64,000 nt of DNA. Source: Thamnaconus septentrionalis (taxonomy: Eukaryota; Chordata; Actinopteri; Tetraodontiformes; Monacanthidae). The stretch covers positions 14,264,273 through 14,328,272 of the forward strand of contig CM020510.1 of assembly GCA_009823395.1 (NCBI GenBank), read 5' to 3'. Positions 22,286-35,078 of this stretch are shown here, piece after piece. Both the position numbers and the translations under genes were made by a program. Position 1 is the first letter of the stretch; every line of letters starts with the position of its first letter. Below the pieces are notes generated by a model, which searched no databases, was not told where the DNA came from, and was given only the letters and a program-made list of their open reading frames with translations.

Positions 22286-25200
22286 GTCCCCTCTGTACCT
22301 GCAGCACATTAACTAGAAGTTATGAGGTGCCAACTCGACTGTGATTAGATGTCATGGCTGTCACTCTGCTTAGACAGTGCTGACAGACAGATTTCTTGGG
22401 GGAAATGCGCGGCGATGGCATCCGTGCGAGCGCAGCCATTGTACCAATCTGTCAGTCAGGCGGGACGAGAGCGGGCATCGCCGCCGCCGTCCTCCAAATG
22501 ATGCCTGTCCTAACGTCTGTCCTTGTCCTGGCTTTCATCGGCGGCGTGATCGTCCGGGGAACGCTCGACATTTGGACCGTTTCTCCTTTGCTACAGGAAA
22601 ATATGTTGTTGTTATTTATTTATTTTAAGTGAAACTATTATGACAATTAAGTTATGGCAGCAAACTCTTCTAAGATCGAGACAGCCCTTTAACCTTGCAA
22701 AACCTCTGGGAAATTTCAAGTGAAAAAAATCAACCTCCGGAAAGCGGGATATATTCTACGAGGAAGCATAAAAGTGATATACATGGCAGCGTGAAGTGGG
22801 CTGTGTGATACTGTCGGGATACAAAGAGTTTAGCTCGACTTATTTCAGACATTTCAGACGCTTACAAACTCGAGCCCGCTGACAGACAACGAGTAAACAC
22901 AACGCTGACGCTTTCCCAGTATGAATAACAAAGAAAACATGACACTGAGTCAGGGCTGAGAGGGGGGAGGCTGAAGGCTTAGCTGATTACAACGTCCCTA
23001 AATATAACATTTCAGAGGGCAAAACACACAGTGTCAGCAGTGAAAAATCAGAATTAAAAACAAAACAACACATATTCAGTTCTAATCTTAAGTGTCAGTC
23101 GATTTGATGTATTTTTTGAAGTCTTAAAAAATGGCAATGGTCACAGTTGCAATGCTGCAAAACACTACCATTGAAAAGAACAACCATCTCAAACAGGGTG
23201 ACTGCTGTACTCAGAAGGTCGCATGAGGAGGGGTTTCAGGTTTAAAACTGCAAAGGAATTTGAATAACAGGTTTACTGTGCATAATTTCTTTGCCGTTGA
23301 TTAACCGCTGAGCGAAAGCTGCAGCGCCGTGCAGCTGGTTTCCACTGACTGTGCCGATGAACAACATCGGCTGCACCCCTACTCGCTTTTTTTCACCCAA
23401 CCAGGATGCTGCCTGCTTAGATGATGTGAAATCATTGTTAGTTCCAAACCCTGACTTACAAAAATAAATGTGAACGTGCCACAGTTCCAACTCTTCAAAG
23501 GGGCTAAAACAGCGGCTCTGACACCTGTGAAAAGGTTGTTTTTCGAACCCGTTTGGACCCCAGGCTCGGCGCTTCCCCCGCATCTCGCCATCCGTCAAAG
23601 CCATTTGCACCCAAAACAAACCACGACGCTCTTCGCAACTCTGACGCCGAGCGAATCTCCGGAGAGAGGACGCCTGTGTGTGTTAAGAGCGGCATACAGA
23701 CCTTCCTCCTTCCTCAGTGGGGTAACGCTAATGAGGCAGCATTTCGTCTCAGGACCGGTGCGACGCCTTTGAATTAATCCCCCTCCCCCGCCCCCGCCCC
23801 CGCCCACTTTCAGGTGAATCATTCCCCTGCTTATTCAGCCACATAATGTGCAAGCAAAGGCGGCGTGTCAAGCGAGCGTGTGATCGCGCCGCACAGGGGG
23901 ACACAACGGAGTCAGATGACAGAGCTCTGTGTTGCCGGGCGCGTGGAAGTGACGCCGCCTCACTGCGCGTCGCCCACTGTGTTTTCATTTAATTAGGAGG
24001 ATCAGAGATGGGCTTTAAACTTTTTCTCCTTTAGGAAATCGTTTAAGCGAGCCCCCGCAGAGTGGAGCTGGTAAACATGGGCAACTTTTAAAGGGGCAGA
24101 ATATATTTATTCCCCCGCACTGCAACACACACACAAAAGAAACCAGTCTTATTCATCTGCCTCTGCAAAACAAGAGACAGAAGAAGCGGCGCCTCGCACT
24201 GTATGTAGCAGATGCGCCGCGTGCAGGTCAAGAACAAACAAGGGCACGTGGCAGTAGGCACATTTTTTAGTTTTTTTTAATCACTGGGAAAAACAGAGTC
24301 TAGTGGAAACGTGAACTTTATCTTATAAGAAATGTCAGTTGAGGTTAATTAGCATCTCAGGCTGGCCACTCGATGGAGAGGACGAAGCCTGCCTGCAACA
24401 ATCGAGGGGGTGTGACTCGATCTGCAGCTTGATTGCCAGTGATTGCTACTTGTCCAAATACTCCTCAAGTGTGAGGTGTTAATAAGATTATCCAACCCCC
24501 CCTGCCCACCCCCCCACCGCCTTTATCAAGTTGGATCCCCTTTGATTTCAAATGGCAAATATCAAACGGGTTTGAAATTTACACTTCCGTGTTGGGAAGG
24601 CGGCCGCCCACGACAAAGAGTCCGGCAGCGGCCGATGAGTAAGAGCAAGACAGGAACAGGAAGTGACAGCGGCCGCCGATGATCCTCCCCCACCGTAGCC
24701 AGTTGGAGTATAATGTGAGATTAACGTTCACTGCAATAACTGCAGTTAGAGAGGCGTGTGGGCTCCTCAGGAGGCTAGGACACAAATGAAAAAATAAAAA
24801 AACATCTTTATTTTAGTGGCATCCTGCATCTTTTCAAACTGGTTAAGCGATCACACACCAGGTTGACGCGCAACATGCTGAACATTATGAGCCAAACAAT
24901 ATGAGCTCAACAAAGAAATTGTCGAAATTGTGCCGCACTTGAATAGACTCGACTCGACCTCATGAGAAAATACTTGTCAAATTATTCAAGAATGAGGACC
25001 CGTAAAAATGCATCAAAGTCTGGAGACAGCAAAAAAAACAAAACAAAAAAAACTCATTCAGCTCATTCAAGGATACCAGTGGAGGCCCTTGAGAAAGCTG
25101 GTAAGCAAACCTTGAGATGCTTCTCATTTTCCAAGTCACCATTAACAAGTGGGGACTGTTGCAGTTGCCAGTGGTGAGGAGCTTTTACTCCCAAAGTTTG

Positions 25201-26030
25201 TGTGGTACACATGGATTTGGCCCTGCTTATTGACCAGGTAGTACTTTGCTTGACATGCTGTCAGGTTTACTTCAACCCATCCTGTCATGATGAAAAAAAA
25301 AAATAAATACTCACCCGCACTCCTGGGAAAACTCTTGCAAATGCAAAGCATGCGGCTGCTGCTGCTGCTGGATAAACTGCATTAGACGCAACGTATCCCC
25401 ACAGAGGTGATAATTGCTCACTGTTAATGGGACAAGCTTCGAAAATGTCCAATCCATGACCCACATGTTTGTGCTGTGCAAATAAATAAGCGGGAGAACA
25501 CGTGTAGCTGAAGGCCGAAGCTTTTACGCCGAGAGATTAAGGGATAATCCTCCAGAAACGCTGGCAGATAAAAAGCAGATATATTGAATGAGGTGACCTG
25601 CCTCTTCTTGGACAAGTGCTTCAGGCACGCTAATAAAGCCAAATAGATGTTCTGCGGAATTAAGGGCTAAAATAAGACATCAGTTAAGGTGTTGCACAAA
25701 AACTAAACAAAACAAGTATAATCTCCTTTGTTGTGCGTCAACGGGTGCCGTCACTCACAACACACATGAACGCAAACAGCAGCCAAGCTGCTCCAATGAC
25801 AACCCAGGTAGCATTCAAGAAGGAAAAAAAAAAGGGCTAGCAATTTTTTCCCCTCTTTCGACTGCTGTAGACAGCTGACTGCTGCTCCGCACAGCCTCAC
25901 ATGACAGACACCGAGCTCTTCCCGCTTCGTCGCGAAATAAAAGGCAGGAGTTATATATATATATATAAAAAAAAAAAGGAATCAAAAGATGCGGCGCTGG
26001 CTTCATGCCGCAGCTGTGAAAAGGTAATTT

Positions 26031-26072
26031 GACACACACACACACGCACACACTCTCACACACACACACACA
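26031..26072. repeat. Imperfect (CA)n microsatellite
   Basis: CA units with CGC and CTCT interruptions over 42 nt. Confidence 0.9.
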
Positions 26073-26499
26073 AAGGCAGACTATTTCAGGAGGCAGGATG
26101 TCTCCAATCAACGTAAAATGAGTCAGGAGGGACACTACATAATATTACATTACTATTAGAGATGGGACTGATATAAACCCCAACTGCCATCAGCGCTGCA
26201 ATTTACTGACTGGACATTGCATAGACGCCGCTGAGCCGAGTCCATCGCATGGACTGTGAATGTGTCACACAGTAACGTCAGACAGTCTTGCATGAGCGCA
26301 CTGATAGCGCAGCAGCAGATTAGCGACTGGCTAACTCCCAACATGTCCTCTGCGTGGACGCATTTCACTTGCAAGCCAGGCCGGCGTCTTGAGCGCCGGA
26401 AGTGCCGCTGTGACGTACGGCGCGACCAATTTCAAGCATCTGGGGGAGTTTCGCTCGGAAGATCGCCGAAGGAAACTGGCAGCTAACAGTTGAAGAGAC

Positions 26500-26800
26500 G
26501 AGAAGCAGCAGCGGCAGCAGCAGACGCTTGCTGTGGCGCTTCGGGTCACGTGTGTAGCTGCGGCCGCAGGGTTCTCACGGTCTTTGCCTTGCTCGCCCTC
26601 TACACTTCCTACTGCTGGCCCATAGAGCACGCGCAGTTTGCGTTTGTATTGCGGTCTATGGGAAAATGCTTTTTAGGCTCATTTTTTTGCTGCAGTACCT
26701 CGAGTGGCCACTGGGAAAAATCCGCGCGCCGCCATATTGCTAGTCCGGTATCCAGTTCTTATAATACATTGATGGGTGCAATTTATTTATTTTTTAACTT
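26500..26800. repeat. Possible interspersed repeat, unnamed
   Basis: The blocks GCGGTCTATGGGAAAATGC, CTCGAGTGGCCACTGGGAAA and CATATTGCTAGTCCGG resemble, from memory, a dispersed fish repeat that contains CGAGTGGCCACT and CTATGGG. The family and the ends cannot be set by eye. Confidence 0.3.
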
Positions 26801-27053
26801 TTAAACATTCTTAACACGTTTTTCCAGCTGTTTCCAAACGCACCATGAGAAGGAGGCAGCGTGCGCTCGCTGCGGTGCTGCAATCACAACCAATCACACA
26901 GGTGAGTCGTGTTCAGGCACCGCTGTGCCCCAACTTTACAATCAAGTGTACTCTTCGCACGACGCATCGGGATATTAAATGTCTGTGTTTATATCATTGG
27001 GTAGATGTTGGCCTTGAGGCTTTTGCATGGCATGGAGAGAGTTTGAAAAAAAA

Positions 27054-27115
27054 GTTTTTAATTTTGATTAATTAATTAATAATTAATTAATTTTTAAAAG
27101 TTTTTAATTTTGATG
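27054..27115. repeat. AT-rich direct and palindromic repeat
   Basis: TTTTTAATTTTGAT occurs at both ends of a 62-nt block whose middle is ATTAATTAATTAATAATTAATTAAT, a self-complementary run of TTAATTAA sites. Confidence 0.8.
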
Positions 27116-28300
27116 AACTTCTTTGAAAGGATCATTTTTTGCTCTTCAAATAAGAAGTAATTTCCTAGAGCTTTGTGTAACTTTACACATAATACTACAA
27201 CAATAATATTGTTATTATGATGAGTAAAAAAAAAAGTACACGACACATGAAAATGACCTAGCAGTGGAGTGTCAGTCAGACTGTCCAGGTCATTCCCAAA
27301 TACAGCCTCAAGGGGGCACAAACTAGTGTCCTCCTTGTGCCAGTTTCCCAACCTTGATAAAAGCAGGAACTGTGTCAAAAAGCTCATCTAACATCATAAA
27401 AAAATATCCTTATGTTTAATATGCAAACCAAGTCTGTATGATTCACTGTTTTGGACTTAAGAAGACTGTCAGAAAACAGCACATGCTGTACATGAGTACA
27501 TGGACATTACATATCAGAATCGGACCTGTCAGAGGAAGCCGACTGCACTATTAAATAACGCTGAATATGACAAATGAAGTTACATTAAAGGTCCATAAAT
27601 CACCAGGCGACTGCATTCAACAGGATCTGCGATGATATTTTTTCCTTTCAGGCGCGATCTGTGATTTCCTTCAGCGTCCTGCAGAAACAGACTTCAGTGC
27701 AGCTCTGCACCTAAAAAAAACACCAAAAAACCCCGCCGAGCAGAGAGAAGAAATCCCCACCTAAAGCCAAGACCGGGCTCGAACCTGGCAAAGTGACACA
27801 TCGCGTCTTTTTCTTTATAGTGATGCGGCACTTTCTCCAGTCAGGGTCTTCTTGTGGGGCGTCGCCAGGCGTCGCTTCGGCTCTCATTCCTTAGAAGGTT
27901 TCGGGACGGGAGCGCCTGCGTTTGTTTCCAACCCAGGCGGAGGGACGGGGGGAGCTCGACGGAGCGGAGGCCCCGCTCGGATTGACACACAAACACACAC
28001 ACGCACACAAATTCGAGCGCTGACGCACACACGCACACGGCAGATAGGAATGAAAGCGTCTCTAAGAGTCCTGGGGGGAGGAGTTTTTGTTATTCTGGAG
28101 ACATTGTAATGCCTCACCTTTAGTACGGCTGCCAGGAAAAAACCCCTCATGGGCAGTGTTTACACACGCCATGTGTGCCGCCTGTATGCGCGCGTGTGTG
28201 TCACCGCGCTTGTGTTTTGTCCCGTCTAGTCGGGTGTGTGCGCCAGCGTATCGGCTTACTCACAGTGCACAACATCCACGCGCATTTCCTGCACGCGTGT

Positions 28301-28302
28301 GC

Positions 28303-28331
<29 letters not shown>
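28301..28331. repeat. (GT)n(GA)n compound microsatellite
   Basis: About nine GT units pass directly into about six GA units. Confidence 0.85.
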
Positions 28332-28333
<2 letters not shown>

Positions 28334-29428
28334 GTAATTAGGACGTTAGGAGAAGCTTCTGACAGGCTTGTCATCGCCACAGCCTCCGCCGCTGGAATGG
28401 AGGTGGTCAGAGGGGTAAGTGGGGGTCCGGCGGGGTCAAGAGACAGCTGCTGCACCACCACTCGCTGTCTGGAAGCTCTCAGAGAATATTAAACCACCCG
28501 GGACTCGGCCAAGACGCCGCCGCCTCATTTATGGAATGCACAAAGCTTCCCGGCGTGGGGGGGCGGGAGGGGCTGCGCTTTGCCGGCCCGATTTATTCGC
28601 ACCGTTATAAAAGCGCCATTGTTTAGGGCGCGGCGTTTAATCCTGAAATATGAGAGCATAAACATGCGAAAAGCAAACCAAAAAATAAATAGTGGCGGCG
28701 TGGAGGTAATTGGGGTTATTTGGTAAATCAGTGCATTCGGAACACGGTGTTTGTTGTTCTTGTTGTTTTTTTTTGTTTGTTTTGTTTTTATCCCCCCTTC
28801 CCCCCACTGTCCCCCCGGCCCCCCTGTTTTAATGATAAATCTGCGCGGGTCCGCTCACCCTCTGCGCCTCCATTATTACAACACCAGACGTACTAAACAC
28901 CACCCCCCCAAGGCTGACGACCTTGGCGATGGCATACCATTAATTGTATGGATGGATTATGATCATCATAACAATAACACGGCAGGGACCCCCCCCCCCT
29001 CCTTTCGGCCCCCGCTCCCCCCTCCCACTCCGTAACACCTGTGCCCGCTCGGCGGCGCCTGTGCTCATAATCACATCTATCAGCCCCAAAACGTTAACCG
29101 CATCCGGGGACGTTAAACACATCCATTTGTTTGCAGTTGTAATATCTTTTGTGGGCCTCAATCAGGCACCTGTCAGCCACACACCTGCTGCCTGCCTTTC
29201 GTCGCCGCCATGAAAAAGGCGCAGCGAGCAGAGAGGAGGCTTTTGTTTTTTTTTTTCTCCCCCCCCCGCCCCCCCCGCCCCCTTTTTCGCGCGCAGAGTT
29301 TATAATCAGCGTGTTGTTTCCAATCTTCTTCCTCCATTTTTCAATTTCCCATTTCCCTTTTCTCACTCAAATCACCGCTATCAATCAGGTGCATGTTTTT
29401 TAGCGGGGAGCGGAGGAGTGTGTTAGAG

Positions 29429-29481
29429 TGGGAGGGAGGGGAGGGGGGGGGGGTTGGGGGGGGAAGGGACGGGGGGGGAGG
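29429..29481 (+). repeat. G-rich tract with quadruplex-forming pattern
   Basis: Runs of three or more G are separated by one to three other bases (GGGAGGGAGGGGAGGGGG, then GGTTGGGGGGGG, AAGGG, ACGGGGGGGGG). It has more than four G-runs with short loops. The cadm1 transcript carries the C-rich strand. Confidence 0.7.
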
Positions 29482-29539
29482 ACTTCCTTGATGGAACCAT
29501 CTCCAGCCCTAGGCCTCATTAGTCAGAGACAGTGTGTGT

Positions 29540-29570
29540 CTGTGCGCGCGCGTGTGTGTGTGTGTGTGTG
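29540..29570. repeat. Alternating purine-pyrimidine (CG)n(TG)n tract
   Basis: TGTGCGCGCGCG followed by about nine TG units, strictly alternating over about 30 nt, a Z-DNA-prone pattern. Confidence 0.85.
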
Positions 29571-31374
29571 ATGAAATGAATTCTGCTAGCGTGTGTCTGT
29601 CAATATGAGTCCATTTAACATTGCACCCGAGTGATGCACAGCGGACATTACGCTCTCTATTTGAGTTCCTCTAAATGGATACTCAACCCGGTAAGTTCTA
29701 TTACGTTTTGCCCTTTTCTATCAAGTGCACTCTCTAATATCGATGACCTGTGAGCTCGGCAAACATTTTTTTTTTTCTTGTGCATCCCAGGCAAAAAAAA
29801 AATCTCTTCTGCATCTGCATACGACGCTGTGAGGTTTCGTAATGTTGGGTTTGAAAATTTCGTGTTCAGAGAATGTTGACCGTGTTCAGCCATGTGTTGG
29901 ATAACGCAAGAAAAAAAAAAAAACAATGGCGACATTATATGACAAAATAAACACTTTAACCAGTTTCTTTTTTCGAAAAAAAAAACATGATTTCAACGTC
30001 AAAGTGAAGTGCTCTGGTCTGATTCGTGCCAACGTTCATTTACCCCTGACTGGGCGGCCATTACACACAATCTAGCTGCTATTTTAGCTTAAACTTAGCT
30101 TCCCAGTCAACCGGCTTTGCACAGCAGCTTTGTGACGCACTTCCGATTTTCACCAGCGATCGGCAAAGGAGTTTCCGGCTTCATTTGCTACTGCAGTCAC
30201 AACGGCAGGAAAATGAACAAAACATAAACCCAAAAAAAGCGCACCGACTGCAAGAAAAATGACGAAACATAATGTTATAGATGCTTTTAAGTTCCAGAAA
30301 AAATGGCGTGTGTCTCCAACACCAGCGGCTGCTGACCAGGGAATGAGTCAGCGCCTGCAAACACACCGCCGCCCCGATGACCGTCGTGACTCCCAGCGAC
30401 GCGTACCACTCGTTTCCATCTAGCTGGCCGCCGGCCGCCGGCCACGTTGACCTCATATAGCGACAAGCGGCCGGGTCTTTTTCCCCTCCTCCCTCGCTCG
30501 CCCGCCCGCTCCCTCCCTCCCGATGGCCAGTTCCTCCAAAAGGCGGCGACTCTCGCGACAGAAAACGGCACAAAAAGTCCCCGTGTTAACATTCACGAGG
30601 CGGGAATTATTGCAGAGGGTGAATTAAGGGCGGGTAAACACGAGTCCAGATTACTGCCAACGTGGCAATACGCTCCATGTTCTACCGGCCGTATTGATTA
30701 CAAAAGAGATCCGTCTGAAGTGGCCGCACAAAATGGCAGCCACAGTAAATTCACAATGGCAGGCTAATATACGGCTTCGCCGCTTTCATTTATTCACAGC
30801 TTGACATTTCCTCCCTTGCGCAGAGTGTACTCTAACTGTGAGCCAATGGCCACATCATTTAGGCCGGACCCGCATGAATATTTAACATTAGCGCCTGGCT
30901 GCTAGCTCGCGGAAAATGAATTATTTTTAGTGGGCTTTGAAAAGGCGCCGTGGAAAAGCCTCACTCTGGTGATGAATCGCCAGAGAGTTTATGTTGTATT
31001 AAGCAGGCAAAACAAATGGCCATCAATCATTTGGAGCTTTTCACGCTTGCCAGCAACGCATCCCTCCTCCCTACTCCCCCCCTACCCCCTTCTCCCCTTT
31101 TAGAGATTCGGTTGGTTTTCTGAGGGATCAGCTGCCAGCCATTCGGTGCATTAAAGAGGGTCCGCGTCGGGGTTCACTGATGTTTGTCCACAAGCAGGAA
31201 GCAGAGGAAGAAGACTCAGGAAGTGTTCCAGCAGGCGCCCGTGTGCCGCATACTAACGAAGGTATAAATGAAAGATGACTGACTAAAAAGTAAACAACTT
31301 TAAGCTTTTCTTTTCAAGACGAGCAATGTAACCTTTTCCTTCATTATGAATCACTTCTGAGTGTCTGAGACTGT

Positions 31375-31505
31375 ATGTAATTAGCATCCAAATAAACCAC
31401 AGGCCCATTTGTACAAGTTAATGTAAGACTCGGCGCTGAGTAGGGCTGCCACGTATAATTAAATTAGTCTGGCTCAATTAATAATCATGCCTACAAAACA
31501 TTAGG
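31375..31505. promoter_or_regulatory. Candidate conserved non-coding element
   Basis: A repeat-free stretch has closely packed homeodomain-type cores (GTAATTAGC, TATAATTAAATTAG, CAATTAATAATCATG). Such sequence is typical of deeply conserved enhancers in long introns of neural adhesion genes. Conservation cannot be judged here. Confidence 0.25.
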
Positions 31506-34500
31506 AGCACATGATGGCGGCGGTGGTGGCAGTGGCGGCAGGGGGGGAGCTTGTTTTATTCCAACCTGGTCTGAACTGCAGTGCACAGTGCCCAAAGAAA
31601 CAGGAGCAAAGCCGCCGACATCTTGAGCTGTTAATAAAACATGACGCTGCGCTGAACGCAGATGATAGAAACGACTGGCGCTACAGGACACATTTACACA
31701 CCAGCCGCTGTCCAAGTACGACATGACATGACCCCGGACACATTAGCAACCAGGCATCACGACACTGCTGGGGGAAAAAAAAGAAAAAGTGCATAAAAAA
31801 AAACACAACAACAAACAGAAAACCTGAAGTCCAGGTTCTCATGTCCATTTTTTAAACATCTTCCATTGTTTTCATTTCTCTCTATGCCTCAGATCCCTTT
31901 AATGCTTCTATCAAATATTGAAAATGCAAATGGACACGACAGCGATTTGACAAAGAATCTACTCCGCTCACAAACTGTTGTTTTCCTTAACATTCTTAAA
32001 ACACTCTTTTATCTTTAAGCAGGACACTTCTTCATTTTAGAAAATATCTGGAAAAAGGAGGCAGTTGAGGCACAGCCTCAGGTCACAGCTGCAGAGGGCC
32101 AGCGCTGCACCAGGATAGACAAAGACCCAAAGGAAATAATAAATATATCACTCAGGCTAACTACGGTTCATAAAATATTTCCTCTCCGGTCAGACGTGCA
32201 ACAACTTTTTAAAGATTACATTATGATTTTTGATTAAGAGTTGAATTCAATGAAATTGAATATATTGAAAATGTATTCGGATTTTTCCAAACCAAAAAGT
32301 TTAAAGGCTTTAAAAGATTTGTTTTAATAAAAAAATACCCATCATTCTGTATCTGCCTGACCTATTTTCAAGTCCTTTCACAATGTGACAAAGGTTTTAG
32401 CTGGAAAATATTCTTTTTCCGACGACCAAGGTTTTTCCAAAGTGTAGATTGCCATCCGTCTTTTCAATATTTGTTAGAAACGGCTGAGGTTTACATTCAC
32501 AGGAACCGGTTGCTAAAATCAAAACCTGAGGGTTGGAGGAGTTGGCGCCACAGCCAAGGACATAGGTGGGAAGGTGTGAAACGTACAAATAGTCCTTTGT
32601 AAAAAACAAAAAACAATCAAAAAAACGGGAATTGGGGGGAAGTCTAGTGGCTGCCGTGTTATTGGAGTAGATCTTATAGACCATTAAAACAGCTCCTCAT
32701 GCTTCTCATGCCTGATTTGAGTAGTTTTATTTGATTGGCTATGTAATTACCTTAACACTGGCTAATTGCTGTTTGATTTACCTCATAGAAATCAGCCAAA
32801 GCCTCACGTCTGCCAATCATCACTCCAACACCAACGACAAAAAAAAAAAAAAAAAAGATAGGTAATATAATCAGTTAGGGTAAAATGCCCACGTGGCTTG
32901 AGCGCCCGTATTTACACCTTTGCCTATCACTTGACATTTTCATTAAGACTGTGACCCTGAAGTTTTAATCTCCCCGGCGTAAAGCGAAGCAGCTTCCCCA
33001 CCGTCGCCACCTCAAGGATGTACTTGTACCGGCGGCGGCGGCAGCGATGGCGGCGGCGAACCCGGCTGCTGCCCCTCTCAAACACAATCTGAATTGCTTC
33101 AATTGATTAAACAGACACTGGCCGGCTGAACAGAGAGGCAGCAGACTATAAACCTGTCCTCGCAGCCACCGGCAACTGTGGACACAAGATTGGAGGGCAA
33201 GATATGTGTGAGTGGTCTGGCACCTGAGTGGGGGAGATAGCCTGGCTTCACTTGGGGAGAGGGGGAGGGAGGTTCGCCTCTTTCTCCGCTGTGGGTTAAT
33301 ATTTAGTGGATTTGTGACGCTGTCCTCGGGTTGCATGATTCAGCAAGACGAGCTGCGTTTCTGTCATGGCTGCGTTAATGATGTCCACCAGCGGCCAGCA
33401 GGGCCGTCACTGCTGGCCTGAACATCCTCAGAAAAGTTACCTTTCCCCTGTAAAATATATTCATAAAGTTGTCCTCCATAGTCTGTTTTCTTCACGTCAT
33501 ATTATCTGCCACTTCAATTGTTGTCGTTTTTTTTTTTATCCAATCATATTTCCACTAGCTTGGGCCTTCATAATCAACGTTGCTGGCGTCTGTCTGCTGG
33601 AAGTGAACAGACCGCAGTCAGTTGCGATAGCCAATCAGATCTCGAGTCTGCGATATCTTACACTGAGCTGTGATTGTATAATCACTCCTGAGAGCCGGAC
33701 AGACTGAACTAAACCCTGGAGATCCGATGGCCGAAAGAGGAGAAGGAAAACTGCCGAATCATCTGCAATTTATACTGTAAGATAAGTGACACAATATTGT
33801 TCAATTGTCCTGCTGTTGCATATTCTCGAAAACAAATGCGAATTATCTGTTCACTTCTGTTCCCTGTTCACATTATCAATGAATAGTTTGTTTTGTTATC
33901 ATCTTGTTGGTGTTTTATATTAAATGGCAACAATCTGGCCAATTAAATTAAATGGCCAATCTTTTTTTTTTTCCCCACATAGTGTACTTTTGCTGTTTTT
34001 GAGTGTTTGCGGTTTTGGAGTTTTGATAGTATTGATGGTATTATTAGGTGTATTCATTTAGGTTGGACTAAGTACCATATGACTGAAGGCCTAGACGTGA
34101 AAAGCACGACCCGCCACGGCAACCCAGAGATCTTTAAGGCAGGTCGCCTGTCAAATGTCGCCGCGTGGCAAGAATGTTTGGCCAGACGAGTGTCTCACAA
34201 TCATTTTCTTCAGCTTGAACGATTGGAGAAGCCAGATGGTGAAATCAGTGTTTCCTGCGTTGGACATCCTCAGGTATTTTTTACAACGGGAAAAAAATTC
34301 TTCATTTGTCATTGCCCTTTCATCTGCACCACTACTCTTCTTGTCACAGGATGCTGCATCTACGGCATCGGTACACCAAAACTTCCAGTATTGCCCTCAG
34401 ATCTCCCTGCTTCTAGTGTCTTCACCGGCTTCCAATCAAGTTCAGTTCAAGATACTCCACCTTCAGCTGAAGGGCCTTGCTGTGGAGCACGTCAGTGTTT

Positions 34501-34810
34501 TATAAATGCCCCATACCACCAGCACGCCCCACTCTCTCTCTCACTGGAGTGTTTCATCCAGAATTAACACACACACTATTTGATCGGGGAAGCTTTTCTT
34601 TGGCAAACACATTTACACTGTGTTCAATGTGCAACATCTGTCGTCTTCTGCGTTATTCAATTTTTCCTCCTCTGTCTCTTTTGTGATTCATTTCACCGTG
34701 TTTCGCAAGGCGCCACCCAAAAATTAATTATCCTAATAAATAGCCCAAATTACACATGCATGTGACAAGAGTACTCCCGCCCAGCCCCCCCACCCATCGA
34801 CTCCCCCGTG

Positions 34811-34820
34811 TGATTGACAG
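34811..34820 (+). promoter_or_regulatory. PBX-MEIS composite site match
   Basis: TGATTGACAG is an exact match to the PBX/MEIS (PREP) heterodimer site. It is flanked by unique sequence. Another exact match on the other strand (CTGTCAATCA) lies at 332-341 within repeat-like sequence. Confidence 0.3.
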
Positions 34821-35016
34821 GACTTCACCGTTCCAACACTGGCGGGGAGGTGTGGCGCGACTGGGATACGAGGCGGCGTCCCGGCAGCGTGTAGCTGTTA
34901 CTGTGAAGAGTGTAAAAAGCACTTAAAGTTTCGCCTTCTGTGCGAGGTTTGAGCGTGATTGTGTAAGAGTGTAGCTCGGAAAACAAGCGGCGGCGGCGGT
35001 GGCGGCAGTACAGATG

Positions 35017-35019
<3 letters not shown>

Positions 35020-35051
<32 letters not shown>

Positions 35052-35078
35052 CTTTCTCTCTCTCTCTTTCTCTCTCAG
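35020..35078. repeat. (CT)n microsatellite
   Basis: A CT tract of about 59 nt with two short interruptions (ACC and TT). It reads as (GA)n in the transcript. Confidence 0.95.

Larger units (their letters stand above)
20000..22300 (-). other. Intron 1, segment around the microexon candidate
   Basis: Besides the hairpin and the microexon candidate, this segment has (TG)n at 20385-20419, a purine tract at 20561-20632, a GC-rich stretch at 20900-21200, C runs around 21270, poly(A) at 21584-21608, and a G-rich stretch at 21975-22043. CTATAAATAG lies at 22213-22222, and (CT)n at 22252-22285. No long exon was recognised. Confidence 0.6.
22300..29400 (-). other. Intron 1, 22.3-29.4 kb
   Basis: No exon was recognised. 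The segment contains a TA run at 25951-25967, an imperfect (CA)n at 26031-26072, a repeat-like block at about 26500-26800, an AT-rich repeat at 27054-27115, a GC-rich stretch at 27830-28050, (GT)n(GA)n at 28301-28331, and C-rich runs at 28790-29010 and 29250-29283. About 23.9-24.4 kb and 28.65-29.2 kb look like unique conserved non-coding-type sequence. Confidence 0.6.
29400..34800 (-). other. Intron 1, 29.4-34.8 kb
   Basis: No exon was recognised. It has a G-rich and a CG/TG tract at 29.43-29.57 kb, a poly(A) run at 32839-32856 and a (GGC)n run at about 33028-33058. The stretches 30.78-31.03 and 31.37-31.51 kb are unique with many TAAT/ATTA cores. The 34.0-34.57 kb stretch is open on the plus strand but without recognisable protein similarity. 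Confidence 0.6.

Noticed and set aside
34007..34567. Plus-strand open frame of 186 codons
   Set aside because: It begins with TTG, shows no recognisable domain, and has no splice or promoter context. Long random frames are expected in 64 kb read in six frames.
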